Counted from the first letter of the stretch, positions 25,484 to 33,797 are shown. The stretch: 49,059 bases of DNA from Bacteroidales bacterium (GCA_017651225.1 JAGCDF010000058.1:1-49059); one strand, 5' to 3'. Translations and numbers: made by a program. The notes: generated by a model not told the origin, from the sequence alone.

Positions 25484-26374
25484 CTACCGCGCGTATTCCA
25501 ATTCTACGGAGTAATCCGTGGTCAAGCGCAGCACCGGGCTGGTATCTCCGATCATATGTTTCTCGAAAGAAGCGAGGGGAGTGCCCGGCGTGTAGCTGAA
25601 CTCGTATCTGGCGCTTGCCGGAGAGGAGGTGATGCGCGAGGGCAGGTTCTTGCTCAGGCAGTCAATCCCTTCATAGTCGAAGATGATGCCTCTGTCCGGG
25701 ATGACCAGGTACACGAAGCCATGCAGCGGGTTGACGGCGGTGCTGTATTCGTAGTTGTACTGAAACTCTTCGGTCTTGTCCCCTTCGTGCTTCGTCCGCG
25801 TGGTGCTGACGACGTTGCCGTCCTGCCAGGTGTAGGTGCGGGTAATATTCTTGCTGATCTCCTCCTCGCCGGGGAAGTGGCTCCAGGTCTCTTCTTCGAT
25901 GCGCTTCAACAGGCCGTCTTCCCAGGTGTAGATGAGGGTCTGGGTAGAAACCAGCACTCCGTCGTGATTCTTTATCGATCCTTCGCAGCGGGCAAGCAGT
26001 CCTTCGGCGTCGTAGGACAGGGTCCGGCTGAAATCCGAGTCGCTGTCGCAGATGATGCGGCAGACACGGCCGTATTCATCATAGTTGAAGGAGTAGAAAC
26101 GGTCATAATTGTGGTCCTTCATGCTTTCAAGACGGTCACCTTCCCAGGTGAACTCGTGCGCCAGGTGGCGGGGGTTGTCCTTTTTCACCACGACTGTCCA
26201 TTCTTTCGTGACGGGATTCAGCGTTTCCGTCTTGAAGGAAGTGGTCTCGTAGATGTTCGTGATCTTCTGATCGGGGAGCGTACTGGGATAACGTTTCCGG
26301 CCTTCCTTGTCGCAGGCAGCGAACACAAGCACTGCCAGGGCCAGAGAGATGGCAGTAATTCTTCTGTAATTCAT
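25484..26374 (-). CDS. Lipoprotein with YD-repeat-like strands (DUF4595-like)
   Basis: A 296-residue lipoprotein with lipobox VFAAC (Cys near 21). The body is built from short strands of the kind HEFTWEGDRLESM, YSFNYDEYGRVCRI, RTLSYDAEGLLARC, LIYTWEDGLLKRIEE and RTYTWQDGNVVST. These resemble YD/RHS-type repeats found in Bacteroidales lipoproteins (DUF4595 by resemblance). Surface exposure and binding function are inferred. A TAACTTTG box lies at 26419-26426 and the terminator at 25441, so it is a single-gene unit. Confidence 0.8.
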   Translation of the reverse strand: MNYRRITAISLALAVLVFAACDKEGRKRYPSTLPDQKITNIYETTSFKTETLNPVTKEWTVVVKKDNPRHLAHEFTWEGDRLESMKDHNYDRFYSFNYDEYGRVCRIICDSDSDFSRTLSYDAEGLLARCEGSIKNHDGVLVSTQTLIYTWEDGLLKRIEEETWSHFPGEEEISKNITRTYTWQDGNVVSTTRTKHEGDKTEEFQYNYEYSTAVNPLHGFVYLVIPDRGIIFDYEGIDCLSKNLPSRITSSPASARYEFSYTPGTPLASFEKHMIGDTSPVLRLTTDYSVELEYAR

Positions 26375-26418
26375 AGGATAGACGTTTGAAATATAACTGT
26401 ATTATACTAATGGGGCCG

Positions 26419-26426
26419 CAAAGTTA
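26419..26426 (-). promoter_or_regulatory. -7 box of the YD-repeat lipoprotein gene
   Basis: Minus-strand TAACTTTG, an exact TAnnTTTG match, 45 bases before the ATG at 26374. The stretch from 26427 to 26580 holds no gene I can see. Confidence 0.5.
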
Positions 26427-26582
26427 CAAAAAATAAGTGATACAGTCGTTTGATGATTAAAATGAATTCTTTGTATCATTACGGCGGCATGACATCCTAA
26501 AATTATTAACCTGTCTGTGATAATATGAAGCATGATTCCATTTCTTGTTTTATCGGCCTGTTCGACCGTGCCCAAGGACAGG

Positions 26583-26699
26583 ACCATCGATTTTTGTTGA
26601 AAACTATTCTTTATTCGTCGGAATAAATGTATATTTGCCACTGATTATCGTCCGAATTTTTGTTGATTTTGACTGAATATTCGTCCGAATTTTTGTTGT
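26583..26699 (+). repeat. 33-bp periodic repeat array with palindromic cores
   Basis: Units start at 26583 (diverged), 26616, 26649 and 26682. The last two share CGTCCGAATTTTTGTTG exactly. With flanking bases the cores read ATTCGTCGGAAT, ATCGTCCGAAT and ATTCGTCCGAAT, near-perfect palindromes. The array overlaps the promoter of the ATPase gene and runs into its start codon, so it looks like an operator array. Confidence 0.6.
26630..26637 (+). promoter_or_regulatory. -7 box of the AAA_14/DUF4143 gene
   Basis: TATATTTG, an exact match, lying between two palindromic cores of the 33-bp array. The predicted RNA leader of about 58 bases contains the last two cores. Confidence 0.55.
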
Positions 26700-28025
26700 A
26701 TGAAAAGAGAGATATACGCGAAACTGCTTGAGTGGAAGTCACGTAAAGACCATAAACCACTTGTTCTTGACGGAGCCCGTCAGGTAGGTAAGACATACAT
26801 CCTCAAAGAGTTTGGCAACAAGGAGTACAAAACGCTCTCCTATGTAAACCTGGACAAGGATGCCGTCGCCAAATCTATCTTCGAACCAGACCACGACATT
26901 CCGCGTATTATCCGCACCCTTTCTGCTCATACCGGTGTGGACATCGTGCCGAAGGATACCCTCATCGTCATAGACGAGATCCAGGAAAGCGCTGCCGCCC
27001 TCGGCTGCCTCAAATACTTCAAAGAAGACTTCCCTCAGTACGATGTGGCCGTTGCCGGTTCGCTTCTGGGCATCTCCATCCACGAAGACCAGTCTTTCCC
27101 GGTCGGAATGGTGGAGCTGGTCCGTATGTTCCCGATGTCCCTGCACGAATTCTTGAATGCCACCGGCAACGAGAAACTTACCCAACTCCTGTTGGACTGT
27201 GACTGGGCTGCGGTAAACACGCTTAGCCAGAAATACATCGACCTTCTGCGCCAGTATTACTACGTAGGAGGAATGCCTGAGGCTGTTGCCGGTTACATCG
27301 AAGGAAAGGGGCTGGGGGCCGTTCGTATGATCCAGAAAGACATCCTTGCCGGCTACAGAAAAGACTTCTCCAAGCACGCCCCCAAGAAAGAAATTCCGCG
27401 CATCGAGATGGTCTGGGATTCCCTGCCTTCACACCTCGCCAAAGAGAACAAGAAGTTCATCTACGGAGCCGTCCGTAAAGGAGGCAGGGCAAAAGACTTT
27501 GAAGTAGCCATCACCTGGCTCAAAGACGCCGGGCTCATCTACAAGATCCACCGCGTCCCCAAAATCGAGTACCCGCTCAAATTCTATGAAGATTTCGATG
27601 TTTTCAAGGTATTCCCTCTGGATGTCGGCCTTCTTGGCGCTATGACTGATGTCCCGGCCTCCCAGATGCTGGTTGGTGACAACATTTTCAAGGAATTCAA
27701 GGGCGCGTTCACAGAGTGCTACGTGAACGAACAGCTGGCCCGCATCCAAATCCCCACATTCTACCACTCATCCAATGAGTCAGAATGCGAGATAGATTTC
27801 GCCGTCCAGACAGAAAAAAGAGTCATCCCAATAGAAGCCAAGGCTGAAGAAAACGTCAAGGGCAAATCACTTAAGACCTACATTGACGAACATCCCGCCC
27901 TCAAAGGCCTCCGCATCTCGATGAAGAACTACATTGACCAAGGTTGGATGGAGAATCTTCCGCTCTACGCAATTGAAGGATATCTTCGTGCAGAGGGTAT
28001 TCCGGTGCCCGAACAGGGTGAATAA
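26700..28025 (+). CDS. AAA_14/DUF4143 ATPase
   Basis: A 441-residue cytosolic protein of the large AAA_14 plus DUF4143 family, common in gut Bacteroidetes accessory regions and of unproven function. Walker A is DGARQVGKT at about 24-32, Walker B is LIVIDEIQES near 88-97, and a sensor-like AGSLLGI lies near 120. The DUF4143 part has a PD-(D/E)xK-like pattern near 360-380 (ECEIDFAVQ, then VIPIEAKAEEN), which hints at a nuclease fold. GC content is clearly lower than in the flanking housekeeping genes, consistent with transfer. It is preceded by an operator-like array and followed by a hairpin. Confidence 0.9.
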   Translation: MKREIYAKLLEWKSRKDHKPLVLDGARQVGKTYILKEFGNKEYKTLSYVNLDKDAVAKSIFEPDHDIPRIIRTLSAHTGVDIVPKDTLIVIDEIQESAAALGCLKYFKEDFPQYDVAVAGSLLGISIHEDQSFPVGMVELVRMFPMSLHEFLNATGNEKLTQLLLDCDWAAVNTLSQKYIDLLRQYYYVGGMPEAVAGYIEGKGLGAVRMIQKDILAGYRKDFSKHAPKKEIPRIEMVWDSLPSHLAKENKKFIYGAVRKGGRAKDFEVAITWLKDAGLIYKIHRVPKIEYPLKFYEDFDVFKVFPLDVGLLGAMTDVPASQMLVGDNIFKEFKGAFTECYVNEQLARIQIPTFYHSSNESECEIDFAVQTEKRVIPIEAKAEENVKGKSLKTYIDEHPALKGLRISMKNYIDQGWMENLPLYAIEGYLRAEGIPVPEQGE

Positions 28026-28052
28026 CAGTTCGAGTTACCATAGTTCCAACGA

Positions 28053-28082
28053 AATGGCCCCCCAGACCCCTGGAGGGCCATT
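28053..28082 (+). terminator. Hairpin after the AAA_14/DUF4143 gene
   Basis: AATGGCCCCCCAG (28053-28065) pairs with CTGGAGGGCCATT (28070-28082) apart from one mismatch. The tail TTGTTG is T-rich but weak, so this is a probable terminator or RNA-end stabiliser. Confidence 0.6.
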
Positions 28083-28177
28083 GTTGATAACTTTTCCACC
28101 ACATTCTATTACAGTCTCTTGCATACACGAGGCAAAAATTTTAATTTTATTTGACCCCAACAAACACAAAAGCTAAT

Positions 28178-28294
28178 ATGAGAATTCCGACGGCCAATTT
28201 TGGAAACGAGCCGGTGGGCGCGACGCAGCGACTCACCGCCTCGGGAGGGCCTTTTTTCACCATTAACCAAAACCAACCAATTGAGTATCAATGA
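28178..28294 (+). CDS. Possible 38-residue small protein
   Basis: An open frame starting MRIPTANFGNEPVGAT and ending NQNQPIEYQ, whose TGA overlaps another ATG as ATGA. Most of it lies over a strong hairpin with a T-run (28207-28257), so the sequence may instead be a structured RNA or attenuator. No homology is recognised. It is listed because it lies upstream of and in line with the Cys-rich gene. Confidence 0.25.
   Translation: MRIPTANFGNEPVGATQRLTASGGPFFTINQNQPIEYQ
28207..28257 (+). terminator. Strong hairpin with T-run
   Basis: A 12-position stem between CGAGCCGGTGGG (28207-28218) and CTCACCGCCTCG (28232-28243), with one mismatch and one wobble pair, then TTTTTT at 28252-28257. It lies upstream of the Cys-rich gene and downstream of another terminator, so it could end a short RNA or act as an attenuator. 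No convincing promoter is seen for such an RNA. Confidence 0.5.
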
Positions 28295-28326
28295 GTAAGC
28301 AAAACGGATAGGAGCATAATGTGCCA

Positions 28327-28629
28327 ATGGATACGCTGGGAAGCATAATCGAGGTCATACGGGACTATTTGAACAGATGCGTCAAATGCAGCAAGTGCAG
28401 GCAAGGAACCTGCCCCTGGATCTGCAATTTCCTGACACCTGAAGCCTCCGCTATTACCGAAAATGCCGACCAGAAAACCACCCACGAGGCACGCGCGATG
28501 GCCCTCTACGAGATGGCCGGATGCCCCCGCGAGACCAGCTTCGAGTCAGACGAGCTGCAGGAATACTGGGTGGAAGAGGTCCGCAGCAACCGGCGCCTCT
28601 TTATCCTGGGCGCCAGGTGGAAATTCTAG
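28327..28629 (+). CDS. Small cysteine-rich protein
   Basis: About 100 residues from the ATG at 28327; a GTG two codons earlier is also possible and lies better after the AGGAG at 28310-28314. Four cysteines near residues 18-34 (CVKCSKCRQGTCPWIC) suggest a zinc-binding knuckle. The C-terminal half is helical and charged (TTHEARAMALYEMAGCPRE, ELQEYWVEEVRSNRRLF). There is no signal peptide. The family is not recognised; a DNA- or RNA-binding regulator is one guess. Region 28630-28746 downstream holds nothing I can identify. Confidence 0.5.
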   Translation: MDTLGSIIEVIRDYLNRCVKCSKCRQGTCPWICNFLTPEASAITENADQKTTHEARAMALYEMAGCPRETSFESDELQEYWVEEVRSNRRLFILGARWKF

Positions 28630-28746
28630 ACATTCCTTTCTTGTTCCGGAATCGCCGGCCAGGGATTGGATACGCAGCCTGTCCACGTCCTGGTTGCGCC
28701 CCATGGCGGGGTCCGGATACTTACGCGTTACCATTGCGTGTGAGGT

Positions 28747-30420
28747 TTATTGAGCATACTCCGCTGCATGCTGGCCTGCAATTTTACCATTGACTACAAT
28801 ATCGGCCACGCCGTTGCCGCCCAGGCGGTTGGCGCCATGAACGCCGCCGGTGACCTCTCCGGCGGCGAAAAGGCCGGGGACGGGGGAGTCGTCGGAGCGA
28901 AGGACATGCATGTCGGCATCCACCCGGATGCCGCCCATCGTGTGATGAATGGCCGGCTTCACGCGGATGGCGTAGTAGGGAGGCGTGTTCAGCGAGGCCG
29001 ACAGCAGCGACGCGCCGAGCGCTTCGCCGGGAAGGCCCGTCTTGGCAGAGAGCGCAGCGGCGTCGGCCCCCTCCGTGAGCAGGTGCTGGTTGGCGTAGGT
29101 CTCGATGGACGAGAGGGAGCGGCGCACGGCATCGTCAAAGACCAGGAACGCCTCCTGCTTTTCCTGCGCAAGGATTGCAGCCGACACTACGTCCCGCGTG
29201 TCCATTTCGTCCACGAAACGCTCTCCGGCGTGATTCACCAGGATGGCGCCGTTGCCCCGCACCGCCTCGGTGATCAGGATATGGTTCTCGGCCTCGGCCG
29301 TCGGATGAATCTGGATGTATTCCATCTGGATGGTGCTGCCGCCCACGCCGGGCAGCCAGGCAAAGGCGTCGCCGGTGGCGCCCGGATGATTCAGCGTGGC
29401 AAAGCCGGCGAGGGACGGCTGGTAGCTGGTCACCATGTCCAGATTGGCGCCAAAGCCGCCTGTGGCAATCACAACCGCTTTTGCAGTCAGCTTGTACGTG
29501 CTTCCGTCGGCATTCTCCACCAGTACGCCCGTTACTGCTCCCTGCTGGCTCAGCAGGTCCAGTACCTTGTTGGAGGTGCGGATTTCAATATTGGCCCGGG
29601 AAGAGGCTTCCTTGAGGACTTTCATCAGATGCGGGCCGATGGCGGCTCCGCCTTTGGGCCGGTGGGCCCGTTTCACGCTGCTGCCGCCCATCAGGCCGAC
29701 GTCGCTGAGGTCGGCCCCCAGGGAGGATAGCCAGGAAACGGTGGCCGCCGCGTGGTCCACCAGGCTCCGGACGAGGGAGGGGATGTTCATCTGCTTTCCG
29801 CCGCGCATCGTGTCTTCGTAGAACAGATCCGGGCTGTCCTGGATGCCCAGCGCCTGCTGCGCCTGGGTGCCTGCCGCGTTGATACCGCCGGTGGAGCTGA
29901 GGGTGTTGCCTCCGATGATGGCCTGCTTCTCCAATACGATGACGCGAAGATTCTCGTCAGAGGCCGCCTGTACGGCCGCAGTCAGACCCGCACCGCCGGC
30001 CCCGATGATGACGACGTCGCAGCTGCCGTCCTTGTAGCGGGTTTTCCCGCCATCGGGCTGCCCCATGGCCGCGCGGAGCGCCATATTGACGGCGTCTATC
30101 ACACCGTTGCTGGTGAGGGTCGCGCCGGTGACGGCATCCACCTCGGAGTCCAGCAGCGCCTGCTTCTGCAGCGCGCGGGCAATCATCTCGTTGATGGCAT
30201 CCTGGGCAAAGGACGACTCGGACTGGTTCACGACTACGATATCCGTAATCGTTTGCGCCTGGATGGTCACCTTGACCAGGATGGTGCCGCTCCGTCCTTC
30301 TCCGGTCCCTGTCCAGACACCGTCCTGGAGGACAGGCTTAGGCGGCTCCGGATCCTGCCTGTAGCAGGCGCAGAGGGCGCACAGGAGCAGCAAGAGCAAC
30401 CAGCGGAGGAAACGTCTCAT
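28747..30420 (-). CDS. FMN/FAD flavoprotein reductase lipoprotein
   Basis: A 557-residue exported flavoprotein with the layout of fumarate/urocanate reductases. The lipobox region is ALCAC (Cys19). Residues about 30-115 are an FMN-binding domain with the flavinylation motif DAVTGATLTS at 95-104 (Thr103 is the probable FMN acceptor, needing ApbE). Residues about 133-557 are the FAD_binding_2 domain, opening VVIIGAGGAGLTAA and containing NTLSSTGGINAAGT and HHTMGGIRVDAD. It would pass electrons to an organic acceptor at the membrane. The acceptor cannot be assigned. It starts 1 base after the upstream gene's stop. Confidence 0.9.
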   Translation of the reverse strand: MRRFLRWLLLLLLCALCACYRQDPEPPKPVLQDGVWTGTGEGRSGTILVKVTIQAQTITDIVVVNQSESSFAQDAINEMIARALQKQALLDSEVDAVTGATLTSNGVIDAVNMALRAAMGQPDGGKTRYKDGSCDVVIIGAGGAGLTAAVQAASDENLRVIVLEKQAIIGGNTLSSTGGINAAGTQAQQALGIQDSPDLFYEDTMRGGKQMNIPSLVRSLVDHAAATVSWLSSLGADLSDVGLMGGSSVKRAHRPKGGAAIGPHLMKVLKEASSRANIEIRTSNKVLDLLSQQGAVTGVLVENADGSTYKLTAKAVVIATGGFGANLDMVTSYQPSLAGFATLNHPGATGDAFAWLPGVGGSTIQMEYIQIHPTAEAENHILITEAVRGNGAILVNHAGERFVDEMDTRDVVSAAILAQEKQEAFLVFDDAVRRSLSSIETYANQHLLTEGADAAALSAKTGLPGEALGASLLSASLNTPPYYAIRVKPAIHHTMGGIRVDADMHVLRSDDSPVPGLFAAGEVTGGVHGANRLGGNGVADIVVNGKIAGQHAAEYAQ

Positions 30421-30421
30421 C

Positions 30422-31153
30422 TTATTCTATTATGAAACTCCTCGGATAGTAGTCGCTGTAGAAGCGGCCGTCCGTGGCGGTGAACTTCAGGACGCAGTAG
30501 TTCGGGTCGGTGACGCCGCCAGGGTAGTACTCCTCGTCGCCGTCGCGCCAGATCATTTCCTTCGAGGCGGCGTCGGTCAGCACCGACATCGTGCCGCGCA
30601 GCAGCATGCCCTTGAAGCCTTCTGCGTCGCAGAAATAGAGGCTGGCCTTGGGGTTCGACTTGTAGTGGGCTACGCGCAGGGAGAAGGTGTTGGTGGTCAG
30701 GTAGAAGGTCTTGATGCCCTCGCGGACGCGGGGAGAAAGCATGGCCTTGGTCCAGGGGAAACCTTCATGATCGACAGATGAGATATACACGATGGGGAGC
30801 GTATCGGCCATCTTTGCGATGAGCTCCTTGACGCCGGCCAAAGCAGGATTGACCGGCACGGACGCATCGCCGGGGAGGGTCAACTCCTTGCGCCAGCGCT
30901 TCAGCTGCGGGAAGTAGGTCTTCATCATGCCGATGTATTCCTCGCGGGTGATCGGCTGGGGCAGACCCTTGTTGAAATCGCCCACGAACTGGGCGCAGTG
31001 CTCGATCATCTGCTCCATCGTGAAGTCCTGCAGGAATTTACCGTCTTTATAGCAGTAGATGCAGTATTCTTCATTCTTGCTCCCGTCGGCATTGGTGCCG
31101 AGGAGCTCCTGCGTGAGCGGCATTCCGCAGCTCTGACAAAACTTCTGCTCCAT
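30422..31153 (-). CDS. Zinc-ribbon pyridoxamine-phosphate-oxidase-like protein
   Basis: A 243-residue cytosolic protein. The N-terminal zinc-ribbon domain (about 1-80) has CQSCGMPL, EEYCIYCYKDGKF and DFTMEQMIEHC. The C-terminal part (about 100-243) is a split-barrel flavin-binding domain of the PNPOx/general-stress type (LPIVYISSVDHEGFPWTKAM, SNPKASLYFCD, FKGMLLRGTMSVLTD). The start at 31153 gives MEQKFCQSCGMPL; the upstream open frame lies in the neighbouring gene. It probably binds FMN or F420-like flavin and acts in redox or stress handling. Confidence 0.88.
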   Translation of the reverse strand: MEQKFCQSCGMPLTQELLGTNADGSKNEEYCIYCYKDGKFLQDFTMEQMIEHCAQFVGDFNKGLPQPITREEYIGMMKTYFPQLKRWRKELTLPGDASVPVNPALAGVKELIAKMADTLPIVYISSVDHEGFPWTKAMLSPRVREGIKTFYLTTNTFSLRVAHYKSNPKASLYFCDAEGFKGMLLRGTMSVLTDAASKEMIWRDGDEEYYPGGVTDPNYCVLKFTATDGRFYSDYYPRSFIIE

Positions 31154-31155
31154 GC

Positions 31156-32037
31156 TTATTCTTTTAGTTTTACCCTGTCTCTGATGAAGAGATTGATGGC
31201 TGCAAGCAGCTTCTTCCCCAGGAGGAGCGGAAGCGCGACATGATAGTCCTCGGGCCAGAAGCAAAGGGACTGTCCGGCCATAATCTGGGCGATACGTCCC
31301 ATCTTTTCCTGGTGCTCCGGGGTATCCCAGACCGGGCCGAAGTACTGCCGTCCCAAGGATTGATAGAACCGGTTCAGCATTTTACGGTCCAAATGGAAGA
31401 GCATCTGCAGCAAGGGATTGGGTCCGCAAGAACTCAAATAGGCGAGGATGTTGAAGTCCATCAGCGGGTCTCCGTAGCCAAAGTCGCCCAAATCAATCCA
31501 ATATACCTTCCCATTTGCAGTAATGATATTGCAGGGATTCAGGTCGCCGTGAAGGCAGGTCGTGACGGGTGCCAGCTCGTCAATATAGCCGCAAAGCCTT
31601 GTCTTGGCTTCGTCCGGAATTATCGGACTGGCCGATATCATCTCCCGCGCCTCCTTGGGCAGATTGTCAAACACCTCGGTATCGCAGGGGATCGCGTGAA
31701 GGGCTTTGGTATATTCTGCGGTGATCCCGGCCAGTTCGTCCAGACGCTCGGGGTGATCGGCAATGATTCTTCCGAAAGACTCTTTCCCCACAATGCGCTC
31801 GACGATCATACCGTAGCGCTCCCCGTCGGTTACGAATTCATACGGCCTGGCTGACGGTATCCCCATCTCATACACGGCCTTGGTGCGCAGGTATTCTTTC
31901 CAGGACTTTTCTGCCGGATAACTGGCCTTATTGAGCTTGAGCATCACGGAATCGTCCTTCTTGTTGTAGAAAGACTCACCGTAACCTCCTCCGCCGAAGG
32001 ATTCCCACTCCTGAAGATTGACTATTTTAGCATCCAT
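31156..32037 (-). CDS. Aminoglycoside-phosphotransferase-like kinase
   Basis: A 293-residue protein with the APH/choline-kinase fold. The catalytic loop is CLHGDLNPCNI near residues 161-171, and the metal-binding segment is VYWIDLGDFGYGDP near 178-191. A nucleotide-loop-like GGGGYGESFYNK lies at 15-26. The resemblance is to the TIGR02172-type subgroup, whose substrates are unknown, so no resistance role should be assumed. It is first in an operon with the PNPOx-like and flavoprotein genes (gaps of 2 and 1 bases). Confidence 0.85.
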   Translation of the reverse strand: MDAKIVNLQEWESFGGGGYGESFYNKKDDSVMLKLNKASYPAEKSWKEYLRTKAVYEMGIPSARPYEFVTDGERYGMIVERIVGKESFGRIIADHPERLDELAGITAEYTKALHAIPCDTEVFDNLPKEAREMISASPIIPDEAKTRLCGYIDELAPVTTCLHGDLNPCNIITANGKVYWIDLGDFGYGDPLMDFNILAYLSSCGPNPLLQMLFHLDRKMLNRFYQSLGRQYFGPVWDTPEHQEKMGRIAQIMAGQSLCFWPEDYHVALPLLLGKKLLAAINLFIRDRVKLKE

Positions 32038-32106
32038 GATTTTGTGGTTTTTCGAGCATAAATATACATATTATTTGAAAATACAAAATATTCACGTTTT
32101 CAATAA

Positions 32107-32138
32107 CTTGTCTTTTTCGGCGAGAATATGTACATTCG
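32107..32138 (+). promoter_or_regulatory. Promoter of the first peptide/lipoprotein module
   Basis: CTTG at 32107-32110, a 20-base spacer, and TACATTCG at 32131-32138, one base off the TAnnTTTG consensus. The predicted leader is about 115-135 bases to the peptide start codon. Confidence 0.45.
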
Positions 32139-32278
32139 TTCCCAGTATACGAGTCGCTTTATGAAAGACAGCCGTCTTTGTGCTTATGTGTCCCCTGTGA
32201 TGGAGCGTGTCCTTGAACAGTTGCCAAATCACCACTTGCATCGTAACTTAACAAGCATATGGAGACAAAATTAAAGAA

Positions 32279-32392
32279 ATGTACTGCTCACCCGAGACAC
32301 AGGTCTTCGAGATGAAGACAGAAGGCATCATCTGCCAGAGCGGGGATCCGCAGCCTTACAACAATCCTTTTGGGGACGAATTGAATTTTTAA
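32279..32392 (+). CDS. Small conserved peptide upstream of surface lipoprotein (copy 1)
   Basis: A 37-residue peptide whose centre reads YCSPETQVFEMKTEGIICQS, followed by a polar tail with GDPQPYNNPFGDELNF. It aligns without gaps in the centre with the second peptide at 35876-36004: Y..P...VFE...EG(I/V)IC.SG...YN. The protein has no signal peptide and a single Cys. It ends 16 bases before the fimbrillin-like gene. An upstream ATG at 32259 would supply METKLKK, matching the length of the second peptide's start, but is one base out of frame. I recall similar short peptides in front of surface-lipoprotein genes in other Bacteroidales; no function is known to me. Confidence 0.65.
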   Translation: MYCSPETQVFEMKTEGIICQSGDPQPYNNPFGDELNF

Positions 32393-32408
32393 CAGGGAGG
32401 AGAGAAGC

Positions 32409-33797
32409 ATGAAAAAGACTTTACTGTTTGCCATGGCTGTTCTTGCCCTGGCTGCCTGCTCCAAAGAGAGCCCCGTGAAAGAGGAAAACGCTATTGACGC
32501 CTCCAAGATTGTGTTCAACATAGATGTGCAGAATGCCGATGCCACCAAGGGCGTCAAGGCCGCCTGGGAAAACGGTGACGACGTTTATGTCTTCTTCGAG
32601 GACAACACCACCCAGTACGTGAAGATGACCTTTGACGGAACCTCATGGACCTATACCGACAAGGATGGCGGCACCACCTTCAGCGGCCTCACCCTCGCCG
32701 CCTCCGGCAAGAAGCTCAGCGCCGTCTTTATGCCCGACTTCGTATGTTCCGCCGCTCCTGCATACGAAACCACCAAGTGGACTTTCGGCAGTGTCAATGG
32801 ATACTTCCAGCGTGCAGAAAGTGTTGATTACACCGTCACGACCACCTCGGACGTTACTACGCTCAGCGCCACCATCAGCTTGACTGCGCCCGCAGGTATC
32901 TCGCAGGTGTATATTCCTTCATCTGAGTATTCCGCTCCCGCAAGCGGCAATGAGCATGTACTGACGGCAACCCATATCATCCCCTTCACCTTCAGCGGGG
33001 TTGTTCCGGGCGGTGACGCCTCCTATAGTACTGCCAAAAAAGGATTCCCCTTGACGGCCCATAGCGGCACCATCGGAAGTGACACCGGATATTACTTCTG
33101 GGGTATACTTGAAGGTGCCGGCACGTACGATTTCGACTTCCAGCTGGTGGAGCGCAATGTCGAAAAGGGATACGCCATCTCTTCCCAATCAAAGTCCGTA
33201 AAAGATAAGACTGTAGGCGCAAACTTTGCCGCCCAACTCACCGGTCTTACGGATAACGGAAAATTCGTTTCCCTGGGCTACGCCGGCGGTCCCCTTTGGG
33301 CTACGGGCAACCTGGATAAGACCAACAACAGGATTGTCAGTCCGCTGGAGGCGGGCGAGTACTTCATGTACGGTTATACCACTCCTTACAACAGCTCTGA
33401 TACTAAGTATACCGGGGAGGAGAACCCGCTCTCAACAGACCACGACGCGGCCTATCAGGCAAATACCGCTTGGCGTATCCCCACCCTGGACCAGTTCGAA
33501 TCCCTCCGCTCCAGCAGCAACACTTCTTCAATGTGGTATTCAGGATGGACGAGTATTGAAACCGTCAAAGGTGGCCGTCTCATCACCAGTAAAGCAAACG
33601 GCATTTCTTTGTTCCTTGCAGCTGCAGGCCGCTATTTCAGTGGTTCGCTCAACCTTGCAGGCACCAACGGTATGTACTGGTCATCTACGACTTACTACTC
33701 CAACATCGCCTACACCCTGCTCCTAAGCAGTGACGGCTTCGAAACGGACAACAGCGATCGCAACTTCGGGTCCACTATTCGCCCCGTCAAGAACTAA
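32409..33797 (+). CDS. Fimbrillin-like lipoprotein with a C-terminal lectin-type (FISUMP-like) domain
   Basis: A 462-residue surface lipoprotein with lipobox LAAC (Cys17). Residues about 30-270 are a fimbrillin-like domain with the typical KGVKAAWENGDDVYVFFED opening. Residues about 290-462 contain WRIPTLDQFESL, AAAGRYFSGSLN, NGMYWSSTTYYSN and end FGSTIRPVKN, the layout of FISUMP/DUF1566 C-type-lectin-fold domains. A good Shine-Dalgarno-like AGGAGA precedes the ATG. Function is probably adhesion or a pilus tip subunit (inference from family). Confidence 0.85.
   Translation: MKKTLLFAMAVLALAACSKESPVKEENAIDASKIVFNIDVQNADATKGVKAAWENGDDVYVFFEDNTTQYVKMTFDGTSWTYTDKDGGTTFSGLTLAASGKKLSAVFMPDFVCSAAPAYETTKWTFGSVNGYFQRAESVDYTVTTTSDVTTLSATISLTAPAGISQVYIPSSEYSAPASGNEHVLTATHIIPFTFSGVVPGGDASYSTAKKGFPLTAHSGTIGSDTGYYFWGILEGAGTYDFDFQLVERNVEKGYAISSQSKSVKDKTVGANFAAQLTGLTDNGKFVSLGYAGGPLWATGNLDKTNNRIVSPLEAGEYFMYGYTTPYNSSDTKYTGEENPLSTDHDAAYQANTAWRIPTLDQFESLRSSSNTSSMWYSGWTSIETVKGGRLITSKANGISLFLAAAGRYFSGSLNLAGTNGMYWSSTTYYSNIAYTLLLSSDGFETDNSDRNFGSTIRPVKN

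Noticed and set aside
25259..26389. 376-codon plus-strand frame beginning near the lipoprotein leader
   Set aside because: Beyond the terminator it is antisense to a clear lipoprotein gene; only the first 45 codons look protein-like.
26583..26699. 33-bp repeat as a CRISPR array
   Set aside because: Units are contiguous without distinct spacers, only two are near-identical, and no cas genes are present.
31156..32037. Antibiotic-resistance aminoglycoside phosphotransferase
   Set aside because: Only the general kinase fold is supported; operon context with redox genes gives no sign of resistance.
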